DNA of 64,000 nucleotides from Prochlorococcus sp. AG-418-C09 (GTDB lineage: Bacteria; Cyanobacteriota; Cyanobacteriia; PCC-6307; Cyanobiaceae): positions 1-64,000 of the forward strand of contig QCLS01000004.1 in assembly GCA_003214355.1 (NCBI GenBank), in the 5' to 3' direction. This document shows, piece by piece, positions 26,606 through 37,802 of this stretch. Within the stretch, counting starts at the first letter, position 1, and every line of letters starts with the position of its first letter. The notes below the pieces were generated by a model. The model was given only the letters and a program-made list of their open reading frames with translations, was not told where the DNA came from and made no database searches. The position numbers and the translations under genes are program-made.

Positions 26606-28279
26606 ATGAATAATTTACGATCCTCTGCCATCACACAAGGTGTTCAAAGATCTCCTAACAGATCAATGCTTAGAGCTGTAGGCTTCACCGATGATGATTT
26701 CGATAAGCCAATTGTAGGAATTGCTAATGGCTATAGCACCATTACCCCATGCAACATGGGATTAAATAAATTAGCCAAGAAAGCAGAAGAATCCATAAGA
26801 AAGGCCGGAGGAATGCCACAAATGTTCGGAACTATTACTGTAAGTGATGGCATATCAATGGGCACTGAAGGAATGAAGTATTCTCTAGTTTCTAGAGAAG
26901 TAATAGCAGATTCAATTGAAACAGCATGTAATGCTCAAAGCATGGATGGTTTACTTGCAATTGGAGGATGCGATAAAAACATGCCTGGGGCAATGATTGC
27001 TATTGCAAGGATGAATATTCCCTCAATATTTATATATGGAGGGACAATTAAACCTGGGAAATTAAATGGAGAAGATCTAACTGTAGTGAGTGCATTTGAA
27101 GCCGTGGGTCAATTAACCTCTGGGAAAATCAGTGAGAAGAGGTTACTTGATGTAGAAAAGAATTGTATCCCTGGGGCTGGCAGTTGCGGTGGCATGTTTA
27201 CCGCAAACACAATGTCAGCAGTAATTGAAGTATTAGGACTAAGTCTTCCTAACAGTTCGACAATGGCCGCAGAAGATTACGAGAAAGAACTTAGTTCAGA
27301 GGAAAGTGCAGAAGTTCTTGTTCAGGCAATTAAAAACAACATACGTCCTCTTGATTTATTGACTAAGAAAGCTTTTGAAAATGCAATATCAGTAATTATG
27401 GCAATTGGAGGATCAACAAATGCGGTATTGCACATCTTAGCCATTGCAAATACTGCAGGAATAGATATCAATATTAATGATTTTGAAAGAATAAGACAAA
27501 AAGTCCCCGTTATTTGTGACCTTAAACCTAGTGGTAAATATGTGACAGTGGATCTTCATAATGCAGGCGGGATTCCACAAGTAATGAAAATACTTTTGAA
27601 TGCAGGATTAATTCATGGCGAATGCAAAAACATTGAAGGCAAAACAATCTCAGAATATTTGCGGAATATTCCAGATAAGCCGCCAGCAAATCAAGATGTA
27701 ATAAGAGAAATAGATAACCCTCTTTATAAAAAAGGACATCTAGCGATTTTAAAAGGTAACTTAGCAGTCGAAGGTTCTGTAGCGAAAATTAGCGGAGTTA
27801 AAAACCCTGTCTTAACAGGACCAGCAAAGATATTCGAAAGTGAAGAGGATTGTTTAAAATCGATATTAAATAACGATATTAAAGCCGGTGATGTTGTTGT
27901 TATTAGAAACGAAGGGCCTGTAGGAGGGCCAGGTATGAGAGAAATGTTGGCCCCAACATCTGCGATTGTTGGTCAAGGACTTGGAGAGAAGGTAGCTTTA
28001 ATTACAGATGGTAGATTTAGCGGTGGTACTTATGGCCTTGTTGTGGGTCATATAGCACCAGAGGCTGCTGTTGGTGGGAACATTGCTCTAATAAAACAAG
28101 GTGATTTAATTACCGTAGATGCTGTAAAACAAATAATTGAAGTTGATTTATCTGAAGAAGAATTAGAAAAAAGAAAGAAAGATTGGTTAAAACCTAAACG
28201 AAAATACAAAAGAGGCATACTTTCAAAATATTCGAGGATCGTAAGCACATCAAGCTTGGGCGCGGTTACTGATTTATAA
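26606..28279 (+). CDS. ilvD: dihydroxyacid dehydratase
   Basis: A 557-residue Fe-S dehydratase of branched-chain amino-acid synthesis. Cluster cysteines are in [15 protein letters not shown] and [26 protein letters not shown] and [10 protein letters not shown] mark the C-terminal barrel. Normal length; start is 21 bases after the previous gene. Confidence 0.96.
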   Translation: MNNLRSSAITQGVQRSPNRSMLRAVGFTDDDFDKPIVGIANGYSTITPCNMGLNKLAKKAEESIRKAGGMPQMFGTITVSDGISMGTEGMKYSLVSREVIADSIETACNAQSMDGLLAIGGCDKNMPGAMIAIARMNIPSIFIYGGTIKPGKLNGEDLTVVSAFEAVGQLTSGKISEKRLLDVEKNCIPGAGSCGGMFTANTMSAVIEVLGLSLPNSSTMAAEDYEKELSSEESAEVLVQAIKNNIRPLDLLTKKAFENAISVIMAIGGSTNAVLHILAIANTAGIDININDFERIRQKVPVICDLKPSGKYVTVDLHNAGGIPQVMKILLNAGLIHGECKNIEGKTISEYLRNIPDKPPANQDVIREIDNPLYKKGHLAILKGNLAVEGSVAKISGVKNPVLTGPAKIFESEEDCLKSILNNDIKAGDVVVIRNEGPVGGPGMREMLAPTSAIVGQGLGEKVALITDGRFSGGTYGLVVGHIAPEAAVGGNIALIKQGDLITVDAVKQIIEVDLSEEELEKRKKDWLKPKRKYKRGILSKYSRIVSTSSLGAVTDL

Positions 28280-28300
28280 ATCAGCTCAAAGTTTATTTTC

Positions 28301-28687
28301 TTAATCAATAAAACTTTTTAACCTATTTGCTAAATTTTCCAATCTAGCGCTGTATTTTGGAGAGTCACATTTTTTTCCATTATTGCTATCCATCCATAAT
28401 GTTTTAACTCCACACCATAATATTGGTTCATCAGGAAAAGTAAGCTTAGAGATAACTAAAACAAACTCTTTATTTGATTTAAAAAGTTCTAATTCAAGAT
28501 CGTAAATCTCTAATCTTTTACCTTCTTTATCTCGACATAAAATATTAACCGTCAAATCAATATCCTCTCCTTCAATTTCGTATTCACCATTTATTTTTAC
28601 GACAGAATGAAGAAAAGGTTTATTTGCTAAATCTGCTGACTTAGCGATTAAGCTCTCTATATTTTTGGGTGGATTTTCAAATAACAC
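28301..28687 (-). CDS. hypothetical protein, 128 aa
   Basis: Contains alternating hydrophobic strands (VVKINGEYEIEGEDIDLTVNILC, FVLVISKLTFPDEPILWCG), so probably a small beta-sandwich. No signal peptide. It starts within the last 11 bases of the upstream CIA30 gene, so it is in the same transcription unit. No family recognised. Confidence 0.65.
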   Translation of the reverse strand: MLFENPPKNIESLIAKSADLANKPFLHSVVKINGEYEIEGEDIDLTVNILCRDKEGKRLEIYDLELELFKSNKEFVLVISKLTFPDEPILWCGVKTLWMDSNNGKKCDSPKYSARLENLANRLKSFID

Positions 28688-29225
28688 TTATTGATTTAAT
28701 TAAAACTTTTATTGAACCCTGTTTAAACTCATTATTAAGTAATCCATCATCACCGAACTTTGAGTGTAGTAATTGCAATCTTTTAATTTTAGATGGCTTG
28801 AATTTAAATGGGAAACTTACCTTGTTAGCTCTTACTGAAGGTTTAAGCGAACTAAAAGGAATTTGAACATTTGTTGTTCCGAATTTTTTTGTTGGGAATG
28901 ATTTAATCCACCTGAGGCCACCAGGAATAAATTCGGTTAGTCCAAGGAGATTATCTTCACAAGCGACCGCAAATTTAAAAGTTCTTCCTTGTCCATCAAT
29001 ATTTAATTCAAAGGATGAATAATCAGAAATATTTAAAGAAGGTTTATATATAGATGATCTACAACTAACAAATCCTCCTGCTTTCTCGACAATGTTACCC
29101 TTTAATATCAAACCAAAATTTGAAATTTCACAAAAAGCTGAGCTTGATCCGCCCATAACAGTGTCATTTAATGTTTTCCAACCATCGAAATCCTTTTTCT
29201 GGAATAAAAATTTTCTCTTACTCAT
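28677..29225 (-). CDS. CIA30-family (complex I intermediate-associated) protein
   Basis: A 182-residue single-domain protein with the CIA30 hallmark WKTLNDTVMGGSSS near residue 16 and a galactose-binding-like beta sandwich (FVSCRSSIYKPSLNISDYSSFELNIDGQG). In mitochondria CIA30 helps assemble complex I; cyanobacterial homologues are uncharacterised and could act on NDH-1, but that is inference. Confidence 0.85.
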   Translation of the reverse strand: MSKRKFLFQKKDFDGWKTLNDTVMGGSSSAFCEISNFGLILKGNIVEKAGGFVSCRSSIYKPSLNISDYSSFELNIDGQGRTFKFAVACEDNLLGLTEFIPGGLRWIKSFPTKKFGTTNVQIPFSSLKPSVRANKVSFPFKFKPSKIKRLQLLHSKFGDDGLLNNEFKQGSIKVLIKSISVI

Positions 29226-29255
29226 TAAATAATTTTAATTATTAACAGATTTTAA

Positions 29256-29993
29256 CTAAATTTCTAATTCTTTTGCTGATTCTTGATCACAAAATATTGA
29301 AATCTGATTAAAAGATTTAATTAATTTTGAAGGTGTTCTATCGGGAGGCTCTTTTTCATCTAATAACCTCTCAAGAGCAATTTTTTTTGAAGCTCCACTA
29401 ACTAAAAATACTATCTTTGATGAGGCCGAAAGAACATTTGGAGTTAATGAAATTCTTTTTAATCCTTTTCCTTCATTAAAAATAACAAAATCATCTACAT
29501 TATTATTTTTCTGATAGGGGAATAGTGAAGCTGTATGACCATCGTCTCCAAGACCTAGTAAAGTTAAATCAAAAGATGGGGGGGTTGATCCACATTTTTC
29601 TAATAGTTTAGAGATAAATAGATTTTTTATAGTTTCATCATCAGCTTTTGAGTCGCTAAAAATTTCGTAAAAAAAAGCTTTAGATCCAAAATTCTTTAAC
29701 AGTGAATTTTTCAACATTAAGGAATTACTTAATTCTGAATTTGGATCAACACATCTTTCATCTCCTAAAAAAATATCAATCTTATCCCAACTAAGATCAC
29801 TATTTGAAAGAAGATGATAAACAGACTTAGGGGTTGAACCTCCACTTACACAAAATTTGAATCTTTCTTTCTTTTTTAATGTATGAATAATTTGACTTTC
29901 AATAAACTTAAAAACTGCTGATGAAAGTTCTAACTTGTCTTTGTAGATGTTTAATGAATATCCGTTTTTAACCTTTGTAATCATTTCATCCAT
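29256..29993 (-). CDS. pgl: 6-phosphogluconolactonase
   Basis: A 245-residue lactonase of the DevB/Pgl family, which hydrolyses 6-phosphogluconolactone in the oxidative pentose phosphate pathway. CVSGGSTPKSVY, FLGDERCV and LLGLGDDGHTASLFP are diagnostic. It overlaps the end of gnd by 13 bases. zwf and opcA are not in the window. Confidence 0.95.
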   Translation of the reverse strand: MDEMITKVKNGYSLNIYKDKLELSSAVFKFIESQIIHTLKKKERFKFCVSGGSTPKSVYHLLSNSDLSWDKIDIFLGDERCVDPNSELSNSLMLKNSLLKNFGSKAFFYEIFSDSKADDETIKNLFISKLLEKCGSTPPSFDLTLLGLGDDGHTASLFPYQKNNNVDDFVIFNEGKGLKRISLTPNVLSASSKIVFLVSGASKKIALERLLDEKEPPDRTPSKLIKSFNQISIFCDQESAKELEI

Positions 29994-31252
29994 TCAGTAT
30001 GAAAACTACCTTCTTTATCAATTCTTTCATAAGTATGAGAGCCAAAACAATCTCTCATTGCCTGAACTAGATTCTGAGGGAGTCTATTTGTTCTATAGCT
30101 ATTAAAATAATCCAAAGTACTAGATAAGCAAGGAACCGGTATACCAGCCTTTGTTGATAAAGAAACCACATTAGACAAGTTATCTAATCTTGTAGCAATT
30201 TCTTTATTGAACCAATCATCAAAAATCAGATTCTTTAGATTAGGATTTTTATTATAAGCATCTTGAATTTTACTTAATAGTCTTGATCTGATTATGCAAC
30301 CCCCTTTCCATATTTGTGCAATTGATGTCATATTCAGACCATAATCATATGTAGAAGACGCTTCTCTTAAAATATCCATTCCTTGAGCATAGCTAGCTAT
30401 TGTGGCAAGAACTACAGCATCAAATAAAGGTTTCATTCCATCTGAAATATCTCCTAAATCAAAATCCTCTATTTCTTTAGCTGGAATGGTTTTTTCAATC
30501 TCACTACGTTGATCTTTTAAAGAACTCATTACTCTTGCATTTAAAGAAGCATAAATCGTTGGGACTGATACCCCAAGTTCTAAAGCGCTTACAACAGTCC
30601 ATAACCCTGTCCCTTTCTGGCCAGCTTTATCTAATATTGTCTCCACAACATCATCTCCAGTTATTTCATCTTTTGTATTTAGACAAATCTCTGTTATCTC
30701 AACAAGATAGGAAGCTAATTCATCAGTATTATTCCAAATACCAAAAACCTCTGCCATCTGCTGCCCATTCATACCTTTAACTCTCTTCATAAGGTCATAA
30801 GCTTCTGCGAGTATTTGCTCAATACCATATTCAATTCCGTTATGAACAGTCTTTACGAAATGACCTGAGCCGCCTGGTCCTATGTATCCAAAACTTTTAC
30901 TTTCTAACTTTTTAACTCTACGCTCAGTATCCTCAAATTGAGAATTACCCCCATCTATTAATAAGTCGCCCTCTTCTAAATACTCAGAGATATTATCTAT
31001 AACATTATCTGTAGCTGGACCTGCCTTAACCATCATCAATATTCGTCTAGGTTTCTCAAGTTTCTCAACAAATTCTTGGAGGGTTTGGGCACCTGTTATA
31101 TTTTTATTCAATCCCCTTCCTTCAAGGAACTCCTCTGTTTTGGAAAATGTTCTATTATAAACGACACTTGAAAACCCATTTCTTTCGGCGTTGAGAACTA
31201 AATTCTCTCCCATCACACCAAGACCTATTAAACCGAAATGCGCCTTGGACAT
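29981..31252 (-). CDS. gnd: 6-phosphogluconate dehydrogenase with internal 49-residue deletion
   Basis: Clearly Gnd: Rossmann GLGVMGEN at 10-17, LIDGGNSQFEDTERR at 98-112, GHFVKTVHNGIEYG at 130-143 with catalytic K134, H137, N138 and E141, and the C-terminal domain. The length is 423 against the usual about 470. The segment between the ERR helix and YIGPGGSGHF (junction at residues 120-125, near 30880-30895) lacks some 49 residues, including the GMGVSGGEEGA loop that binds the substrate (Ser128-Gly-Gly in sheep numbering). No frameshift is seen. Probably inactive or an assembly artefact; see findings. Confidence 0.9.
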   Translation of the reverse strand: MSKAHFGLIGLGVMGENLVLNAERNGFSSVVYNRTFSKTEEFLEGRGLNKNITGAQTLQEFVEKLEKPRRILMMVKAGPATDNVIDNISEYLEEGDLLIDGGNSQFEDTERRVKKLESKSFGYIGPGGSGHFVKTVHNGIEYGIEQILAEAYDLMKRVKGMNGQQMAEVFGIWNNTDELASYLVEITEICLNTKDEITGDDVVETILDKAGQKGTGLWTVVSALELGVSVPTIYASLNARVMSSLKDQRSEIEKTIPAKEIEDFDLGDISDGMKPLFDAVVLATIASYAQGMDILREASSTYDYGLNMTSIAQIWKGGCIIRSRLLSKIQDAYNKNPNLKNLIFDDWFNKEIATRLDNLSNVVSLSTKAGIPVPCLSSTLDYFNSYRTNRLPQNLVQAMRDCFGSHTYERIDKEGSFHTEWMK

Positions 31253-31351
31253 AAAACAAAAAATTAACTCACAAATGTATTTTTACTTCAACTACGGGAA
31301 ATTGCTTTAAAAATTAGAGTAATGTCAGCAATGAATGATCGAAAGACAAAT

Positions 31352-32647
31352 TTAAATAACTGTACCATCTGTAATTGTGGCATTTTTTACAACAACAACA
31401 ATTCCATTCCTTATGTAAAAGCCCTCTTCTGGTCTGTCGGCTTCTTCAATCCTATCTTTATTTACTATTACTACATTATTACCAATACGTGTATTTTTAT
31501 CTAAGATAGCTCTCTTTACAGTTGAACCTTCTCCAACACCAAGAGGGATCCCCCCTCCTTTTCTTAATTCAATTCTTTCTTCAAGAGATTCAAAGAAGTC
31601 AGAACCCATTACTAAAGTATCTTCCAAGACAGAATCACTTTCAATCCTACTCCTAACCCCTAAAACACAATGTAAAATACTACATGATTTTAGAATAGTT
31701 CCTTCACAAACTATTGAGTCTGTTATTTGTGCATCAACCAACTTTGAAGGAGGTAAATATCTAGGTCTTGTATAAATAGGGAATTTCTCATCATAAAAAC
31801 TAAATGGTGGTTTAGGTTGTTGAGTCAAAGCTAAATTAGACTCAAAAAAGGCTCCAATTGTACCAATATCTTCCCAATAATCATCAAATACATAACTTTT
31901 TAAAGAATCACCTCTAGCCAATGATTCAGGGATAATATCCTTTCCAAAGTCTGTATATTCAGGAAATTTATTTAATAAATCAAATAAAGTGTTACGACTA
32001 AAAACGTATATTCCCATTGAAGCAAGATAGGGTTTACTCTTTGCAGACTCTGGGGACAATCCAAATTTAGATGTATCCACAGCCATGGCCTTTAACTTAT
32101 CTCCGCTTGGCTTCTCGCTGAATTCTCTAATATTACCTTCACCATCTGTTCTCATTAGACCAAACCCTTCTGCTTGAGATTCATCAACAGGTAATGCGGC
32201 TACAGTTAGATCTGATCCACTCTCTCTATGATGATTAACAAATAAGCTGTAATCCATGCGATATAGTTGATCACCGGACAATATGAGGTATTCATCAACG
32301 TCCCACTCTTGGAAAAGCCATTGATATTTTCTTACAGCATCTGCTGTACCTTCAAACCATTTAGGACTATCTGGTGTCTGTTGAGCAGCTAAAACTTCAA
32401 CAAACCCTTGTCCGAAAGGGGCACTGAGATTATAAGTTCTTCCTATATGCCTATTTAATGACGCACTATTAAACTGCGTCAATACATACATTTTATTAAT
32501 TCCGGAATTAATGCAATTACTTATAGGAATATCTATCAAACGATACTTACCTGCCAAAGGAACGGCAGGTTTTGCCCTCATTTTTGTTAGTGGGTAAAGC
32601 CTTGAGCCTTTTCCTCCTCCGAGGATGATTGCCAAAACACGCTTCAT
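31352..32647 (-). CDS. glgC: glucose-1-phosphate adenylyltransferase
   Basis: A 431-residue ADP-glucose pyrophosphorylase, the control point of glycogen synthesis. [29 protein letters not shown] is at the N-terminus, SGDQLYRMD and [13 protein letters not shown] in the catalytic domain, and a left-handed beta-helix in the C-terminal third with the [14 protein letters not shown] end seen in cyanobacterial enzymes regulated by 3-PGA. Confidence 0.96.
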   Translation of the reverse strand: MKRVLAIILGGGKGSRLYPLTKMRAKPAVPLAGKYRLIDIPISNCINSGINKMYVLTQFNSASLNRHIGRTYNLSAPFGQGFVEVLAAQQTPDSPKWFEGTADAVRKYQWLFQEWDVDEYLILSGDQLYRMDYSLFVNHHRESGSDLTVAALPVDESQAEGFGLMRTDGEGNIREFSEKPSGDKLKAMAVDTSKFGLSPESAKSKPYLASMGIYVFSRNTLFDLLNKFPEYTDFGKDIIPESLARGDSLKSYVFDDYWEDIGTIGAFFESNLALTQQPKPPFSFYDEKFPIYTRPRYLPPSKLVDAQITDSIVCEGTILKSCSILHCVLGVRSRIESDSVLEDTLVMGSDFFESLEERIELRKGGGIPLGVGEGSTVKRAILDKNTRIGNNVVIVNKDRIEEADRPEEGFYIRNGIVVVVKNATITDGTVI

Positions 32648-32775
32648 TCAAGTTTAGAAGGTATATTTAATTATTAAAACTACTAGATAATGGGCATGTT
32701 TTTGAAGTTTAATGGCCACTTTATAAAGGTATTTAAAGAATTTAAATAAAAAAACCTTAAAATAGATCAAAAAAA

Positions 32776-34077
32776 TTACTCTTCTTCAGATAATGAAAAT
32801 AATTTTTCAACAATTTTTAGAGATTCTTGTCTCTCCTGCCTTGGTTGCGGGCTTCTCAATTTGGTAACTGGTGTATGCAATATTTTGTTAATTATCCCTT
32901 TTGATAGAGCTTCAACAACCTTTCTTTCTCGAGCAGAGAAATCTGGACCCATTCTACTTAATGCTTTCTGGAGTTCTTCTTTCCTAATGATTTCTAGACC
33001 TGATCTCAATTTATTAATTATTGGAACGGCCTCTAAACTTGCCCACCATTCAAGAAATAATACTCTTTCTTCTTTTATTAGTAATTCAGCTTCCTCAGCA
33101 ATTTTTTTTCTAAATTCTTGATTCCTAGAAACTACTTCTTGAAGATCATCAACATCATATGAATCAATACGATCATGTTCTTTCACGTCATTTGATATAT
33201 TCCTAGGAACACCAATATCAATTAATTTAAGTTTATTAATAATTTTTAGATTATTAATTCTTTCTCTGTCAATAAAAGGTTTTTCTGAAGCAGTACTTGT
33301 GAAGATAAGGGTTGATTTAATCAAATATTCATCAAGTTCTTCTAAGCTTTTAGAAAGTATTGCCATATTTGGAAAATCAGTTGCAAGAGAGACTGCCCTA
33401 TCAACATTTCTATTTACTAATACTAGATTTTGGCAACCTTTAGCCTGCAAATGTGTAATCAATAATCTACTCATCCTTCCAGCACCAACTACTAATACTT
33501 TTTCATGCTCTAGCGTAACTAAACCGTCGATTCCCCTTGATTGGCCGATTTTTAATTGAGCTAATTCAACTGCTGCAGAACTAATAGAAACCGCCCCAGT
33601 ACCTAGATTTGTTTCTGACCTTACTTTCTTGCCAGCACTTATAGATTGGGTCAACAGTCTATTTAGTATTGGTCCTGTAGTTTGGAAATCTTGACCTATT
33701 CTCATCATCTTTTTTACTTGTGAAAGAATTTGCCCTTCACCAAGTACCAAGCTATCTAATCCAGCTGAAACCTTCATTAAATGAAGGACTGCTTCTTCTT
33801 GTTTGAAATCAAATAAATGAGGTTCTAATTCATCAGGTTTAATATTAGAAAAATTTGAAAGAAATTCTTTTATTGAAGATAATCCAATATTAATCTCTCG
33901 GACTAGTGAATATATTTCTAATCTATTGCAGGTGCTTAAAATAGATACTTCTAAGATTTCAGAAGCATTTTTTAGTGAAGCAAGAGAATTCTCAATAGAG
34001 GAATCTGGAATACTTAACTTCTCACGGACTTCAACTGGTGCCGTTCGATGACTAAGTCCGACGACAACGATATGCAT
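32776..34077 (-). CDS. hemA: glutamyl-tRNA reductase
   Basis: A 433-residue enzyme that makes glutamate-1-semialdehyde, the committed step to heme and chlorophyll. The catalytic cysteine is in LSTCNRLEIYS (near residue 50), LGEGQILSQVKKM follows, and the NADPH Rossmann motif is VVGAGRMSRLL. The helical dimerisation domain closes the protein. It lies 20 bases after glpX on the same strand. Confidence 0.96.
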   Translation of the reverse strand: MHIVVVGLSHRTAPVEVREKLSIPDSSIENSLASLKNASEILEVSILSTCNRLEIYSLVREINIGLSSIKEFLSNFSNIKPDELEPHLFDFKQEEAVLHLMKVSAGLDSLVLGEGQILSQVKKMMRIGQDFQTTGPILNRLLTQSISAGKKVRSETNLGTGAVSISSAAVELAQLKIGQSRGIDGLVTLEHEKVLVVGAGRMSRLLITHLQAKGCQNLVLVNRNVDRAVSLATDFPNMAILSKSLEELDEYLIKSTLIFTSTASEKPFIDRERINNLKIINKLKLIDIGVPRNISNDVKEHDRIDSYDVDDLQEVVSRNQEFRKKIAEEAELLIKEERVLFLEWWASLEAVPIINKLRSGLEIIRKEELQKALSRMGPDFSARERKVVEALSKGIINKILHTPVTKLRSPQPRQERQESLKIVEKLFSLSEEE

Positions 34078-34097
34078 AAAAAATAAATCTGAAGAAT

Positions 34098-35099
34098 TTA
34101 AAGAGAAATGCTCTTAGCACCTTCTTTTATATGTATTGTATTTGTAAAACGAGCAGTGCTGTCTAGAGTACTAATCAATAAACTGCTTGTTCTAATACAA
34201 TCTCTTTCAAATTGTACTCCATTAAACAGCAATCCATCAGTTATTCCACTGCCAGCAAAAACTACATTTTCTCCTGAAGCTAATTCATTTGCTTCATAAA
34301 TTTTATCTATATCTGTTATGCCCATATCGTTTAAACGAGCTATATTTCCTTCTTTGGTATAGTCTGCCCATTCAGTAGTTTGAGCTACTGCTGGATCATA
34401 AACTAACTGACCTTGAAAATGGCCTCCAAGAGCTCTCATAGCTGCGGCGGAAATAACTCCCTCAGGAGCAGCTCCAATACCCATAAGGCAATGAGTCCCA
34501 GTACCAGCAAAGCCGCATGCTATGGCAGCTTGAACATCACCATCTGATATAGGTTGAACCTTTGCACCACAATCTCTAATTTCGCTTATCAAGGCTTTAT
34601 GTCTTGTTCTATCCATAACTACAACAGTAAGTTCATCTACAGCCAATCCAAGGCAATCACTTAAAATTTTAAGATTCTCTGTTGCCGAATTTCTGATATC
34701 CACCTTCCCTTTTGCTGCAGGAGGTGCAGCTAGTTTATTCATGTAGAAGTCAGGCGCATTAAACAATCCTCCTGAGTCAGAGGCTGCAAGTACAGCCATT
34801 GAACCTCTTTGACTATTAGCACATAAATTTGTACCCTCGCATGGGTCAACAGCAAAGTCTACTCCAGGCCCATTACCACTTCCAACTTCCTCACCAATAT
34901 AAAGCATCGGAGCTTCATCTCTTTCCCCTTCTCCTATAACAATCCTGCCTTTCATATCAATTTTACCCATTCGTAACCTCATTGCCTCTACGGCGGCTGC
35001 GTCAGCTTCATCCTTTTTACCAAGGCCTGTTAATTTGGCCGATGCTATTGCAGCTTGCTCGACAACCTCGAGAATTTCTTGAATTAAAGTTTGATCCAC
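34098..35099 (-). CDS. glpX: class II fructose-1,6-/sedoheptulose-1,7-bisphosphatase
   Basis: A 333-residue metal-dependent bisphosphatase of the GlpX family. In cyanobacteria this enzyme has both FBPase and SBPase activity and acts in the Calvin cycle. [22 protein letters not shown] and [11 protein letters not shown] hold the metal ligands; [12 protein letters not shown] and [18 protein letters not shown] are conserved blocks. Divergent from rpe. Confidence 0.96.
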   Translation of the reverse strand: MDQTLIQEILEVVEQAAIASAKLTGLGKKDEADAAAVEAMRLRMGKIDMKGRIVIGEGERDEAPMLYIGEEVGSGNGPGVDFAVDPCEGTNLCANSQRGSMAVLAASDSGGLFNAPDFYMNKLAAPPAAKGKVDIRNSATENLKILSDCLGLAVDELTVVVMDRTRHKALISEIRDCGAKVQPISDGDVQAAIACGFAGTGTHCLMGIGAAPEGVISAAAMRALGGHFQGQLVYDPAVAQTTEWADYTKEGNIARLNDMGITDIDKIYEANELASGENVVFAGSGITDGLLFNGVQFERDCIRTSSLLISTLDSTARFTNTIHIKEGAKSISL

Positions 35100-35282
35100 A
35101 ATTAAATTTTAAGTAGAATTTCCAAAAGTTAAAAATATGTTCTCACAAAATAAAAAATTTTATAAGTATTCAATGGAATAAGTTTTTTAACTCTTTGCAG
35201 ATGTTACTTTATCAGGCCATGACGTTAAATTAGGAATAAACAACTATTTATAGTATCTTTATTAAATATTTTTAAAAATTAA
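35100..35282. promoter_or_regulatory. divergent promoter region, glpX / rpe
   Basis: This 183-base AT-rich gap drives two Calvin-cycle genes in opposite directions. I see no strong inverted repeat or clear operator. No RNA gene was recognised. Confidence 0.4.
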
Positions 35283-36041
35283 ATGTCCCAAACTAATACC
35301 TCTAATCAACATGGAGTAAATCGCCCTGTACAAATTATCCCTTCTGTACTTCCAGCAGATTGGGCAAATATGGGTGACTGCGTGAGAAAACTTGAGAAAG
35401 CCGGAGTTGATAGAATCCAATTTGATGTTATGGATGGGAATTTTGTACCTAATCTTACATTTGGCCCTGAAATGATATCGGCATGCAGGAAATATACTGA
35501 TGTGCCGTTTGAAACGCAATTAATGGTAAGCCAATATAATTGTGAAACAATGCTTGAATCATATGTAAAAGCATCTATGGGATCAAAAGGGGAGCCTGGA
35601 GTAGTAATAGCTCATGCCGAAGCAAATACACATTTACATAGGGTTCTTGGAAGAATAAAAGATTTAGGAGGTTCCCCCTCTGTAGCGCTTAATCCTCATA
35701 CTCCATTTGAAATGATCAGGAATGTAATGGATATGGTTGACCATGTTCTAGTGATGACTGTAAACCCTGGGTTTGGAGGGCAGGCGTACATACCAACTAT
35801 GCTCAATAAGATAAGAGAAATAAGAGAATTTATTCTCAAAAACAACCTTAATGTTGATATTGAAGTAGATGGAGGAATTAAAGCAAATTGGACAATTTCT
35901 CAATGTGCAGATGCTGGTGCTAATTGCTTTATTGCTGGAAGTGGCATGTTTGCCTACCCAAGCCTGAAAGAGGGTTGTGATGAATTAAGAAAAGTAGCCA
36001 TAGAAGCACAAAATGGTAATGTGCTCGCAGAGCCCAACTAA
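35283..36041 (+). CDS. rpe: ribulose-phosphate 3-epimerase
   Basis: A 252-residue TIM barrel interconverting ribulose-5-P and xylulose-5-P in the Calvin cycle and pentose phosphate pathway. It shows IIPSVLPADWANMG, FDVMDGNFVPNLTFGP (catalytic Asp and His region), VMTVNPGFGGQ and EVDGGIKANW. Normal length with a short N-terminal extension typical of marine cyanobacteria. Confidence 0.95.
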   Translation: MSQTNTSNQHGVNRPVQIIPSVLPADWANMGDCVRKLEKAGVDRIQFDVMDGNFVPNLTFGPEMISACRKYTDVPFETQLMVSQYNCETMLESYVKASMGSKGEPGVVIAHAEANTHLHRVLGRIKDLGGSPSVALNPHTPFEMIRNVMDMVDHVLVMTVNPGFGGQAYIPTMLNKIREIREFILKNNLNVDIEVDGGIKANWTISQCADAGANCFIAGSGMFAYPSLKEGCDELRKVAIEAQNGNVLAEPN

Positions 36042-36053
36042 GTGTTATAAATT

Positions 36054-36968
36054 TCAACCAAATATCCATCCATAACTATGTAGTCCTAAACCAAGAAAAT
36101 TAACTCCTATATAGCAAATTAAAACAACAAAGAATCCTGAGGTTGCCAATATAGCTGGTCTTCTACCTTGCCAGCCCTTGCTAATTCTCATATGGAGATA
36201 AGCAGCATAAAATAACCAACAAATCAAAGCCCAGGTTTCCTTCGGATCCCAACTCCACCATGTGCCCCATGCTTCATTAGCCCATACGGCTCCACTGATA
36301 AGACCCAGTGTTAGCAAAACAAAGCCCACAAGTATAGAACGATAGCTAAGAGTATCTAATTTCTCCGAATCAGAAAAATTAGATGGTTCTAAAAAACTGC
36401 TTTCGTTAAATCGATACCCCCCTATACCAGTTGAATTACTTCTAATTTGTAAAGGTTGATTTGCATCAACAAATATAACTGAAGCCGAAAGGAGAGAACC
36501 AATAATTAATGCAGCATAACTTAGCATTACGACACTTACATGCATAACAAGCCAAGTAGATCTTAATGCAGGTACTAGACTTGAAGATAATCTTAAATCT
36601 TCAGGCAGCACAAAGCATGCAAAACCTAAGGAAAGTAATATTACCGGATTAGAAATAGCAGGTATAATAGGAGATTTATATTCCTTCTGAAGAAGTAATT
36701 GACCTAAAGTAAGAGCCCATGAGAGGAAACAAAGAGATTCATAAAGATTACTAACAGGAAAATGAGCGGAAATAAACCATCTTGAAATCAATTGAAAAGC
36801 CAAAATAACATTCGCTAAGCTAGTAAGTATAGTTACAAAAACACTATTAGTTTTACTTACAGCTGCAAATAATGAGATAGGTAAAACTAAAAGTAATAAA
36901 TAAAATGCAGCAATACCTAAACCTGTAACAGGATCAGATATTAAATTTTTTAAAAGGTCACTCAGCAC
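36054..36968 (-). CDS. ccsA: cytochrome c biogenesis protein CcsA (Ycf5)
   Basis: A 304-residue multi-pass membrane protein of system II cytochrome c maturation. The haem-handling WWD domain is [18 protein letters not shown] near residue 233, with flanking conserved histidines. It delivers haem across the thylakoid membrane for c-type cytochromes. Database records sometimes name this family CcsB; the WWD motif places it with plastid CcsA. Confidence 0.93.
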   Translation of the reverse strand: MLSDLLKNLISDPVTGLGIAAFYLLLLVLPISLFAAVSKTNSVFVTILTSLANVILAFQLISRWFISAHFPVSNLYESLCFLSWALTLGQLLLQKEYKSPIIPAISNPVILLSLGFACFVLPEDLRLSSSLVPALRSTWLVMHVSVVMLSYAALIIGSLLSASVIFVDANQPLQIRSNSTGIGGYRFNESSFLEPSNFSDSEKLDTLSYRSILVGFVLLTLGLISGAVWANEAWGTWWSWDPKETWALICWLFYAAYLHMRISKGWQGRRPAILATSGFFVVLICYIGVNFLGLGLHSYGWIFG

Positions 36969-37065
36969 TTTTTATATTTTCGAACAATATAAACATTTTA
37001 TAGTATTAATTAATTCTTGAATAACATTAAATCTTCATAAATATTTAGTAAAAAAATAATTAAAA

Positions 37066-37794
37066 TTAAAGAGTGAAATCAGCTCCTAAATAAAATTTCT
37101 TTACGATTTCATTTTTTGCTACTTCATTTGAAAGCCCGTAAGCCAAGATTCTGCCTTCACTTAAGACATATGATTTATTGGTAATCAATAAAGTTTCTCT
37201 AACATTATGATCAGTAATTAATATTCCAACACCACTTTTACTCAGACGCACAATAATTTTCTTTAAATCACTAACCGCTAAGGGATCTATACCAGCAAAC
37301 GGCTCATCCAATAACAAATACTTTGGACCATTCATACCTACAGATAATGCTCTAGCAATTTCACATCTTCTTCTCTCTCCGCCAGATAATTGATAACCAA
37401 AACTATCAATGAATTTAATAAGATTGAATTCATTAATAATTTTTTCTCTTCTACTCCTAATAATTGAATTACTCAGACCAGAAGTTTTCAAGGCCAAGTC
37501 AATGTTTTCTCGAACGGTTAAATCTCTAAAAATACTTGACTCTTGAGGCAAATAACCTAGTCCTAGTCTTGATCTTTCCGGTAATGAAAGGTTCGTTATT
37601 AATCGATTATTTAAAGAAATATTTCCCTTATTTGGAATTAAATTACCTACAGCTATATTAAAGGTCGATGTCTTACCTGCTCCATTTGGACCTAACAAAC
37701 CCACAATTTCTCCAGGAGAAACAGAAATAGATACATTCCTAACAATTGCCTTTTTGTTAATAGTCAAGGATATATCTTTTATTTCCAGGTTCAT
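37066..37794 (-). CDS. lptB: LPS-export type ABC ATP-binding protein
   Basis: A 242-residue ABC ATPase closest to LptB. Walker A GPNGAGKT is at about 35-42, the Q-loop YLPQESSIFRDLTV is characteristic of LptB/LivF types, the signature is LSGGERRR and Walker B is LLLDEPFAGIDP. Marine cyanobacteria have an LPS outer membrane and lpxD is in this window. A branched-chain amino acid ATPase is the main alternative. Confidence 0.82.
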   Translation of the reverse strand: MNLEIKDISLTINKKAIVRNVSISVSPGEIVGLLGPNGAGKTSTFNIAVGNLIPNKGNISLNNRLITNLSLPERSRLGLGYLPQESSIFRDLTVRENIDLALKTSGLSNSIIRSRREKIINEFNLIKFIDSFGYQLSGGERRRCEIARALSVGMNGPKYLLLDEPFAGIDPLAVSDLKKIIVRLSKSGVGILITDHNVRETLLITNKSYVLSEGRILAYGLSNEVAKNEIVKKFYLGADFTL

Positions 37795-37802
37795 TTTGTT
37801 AC

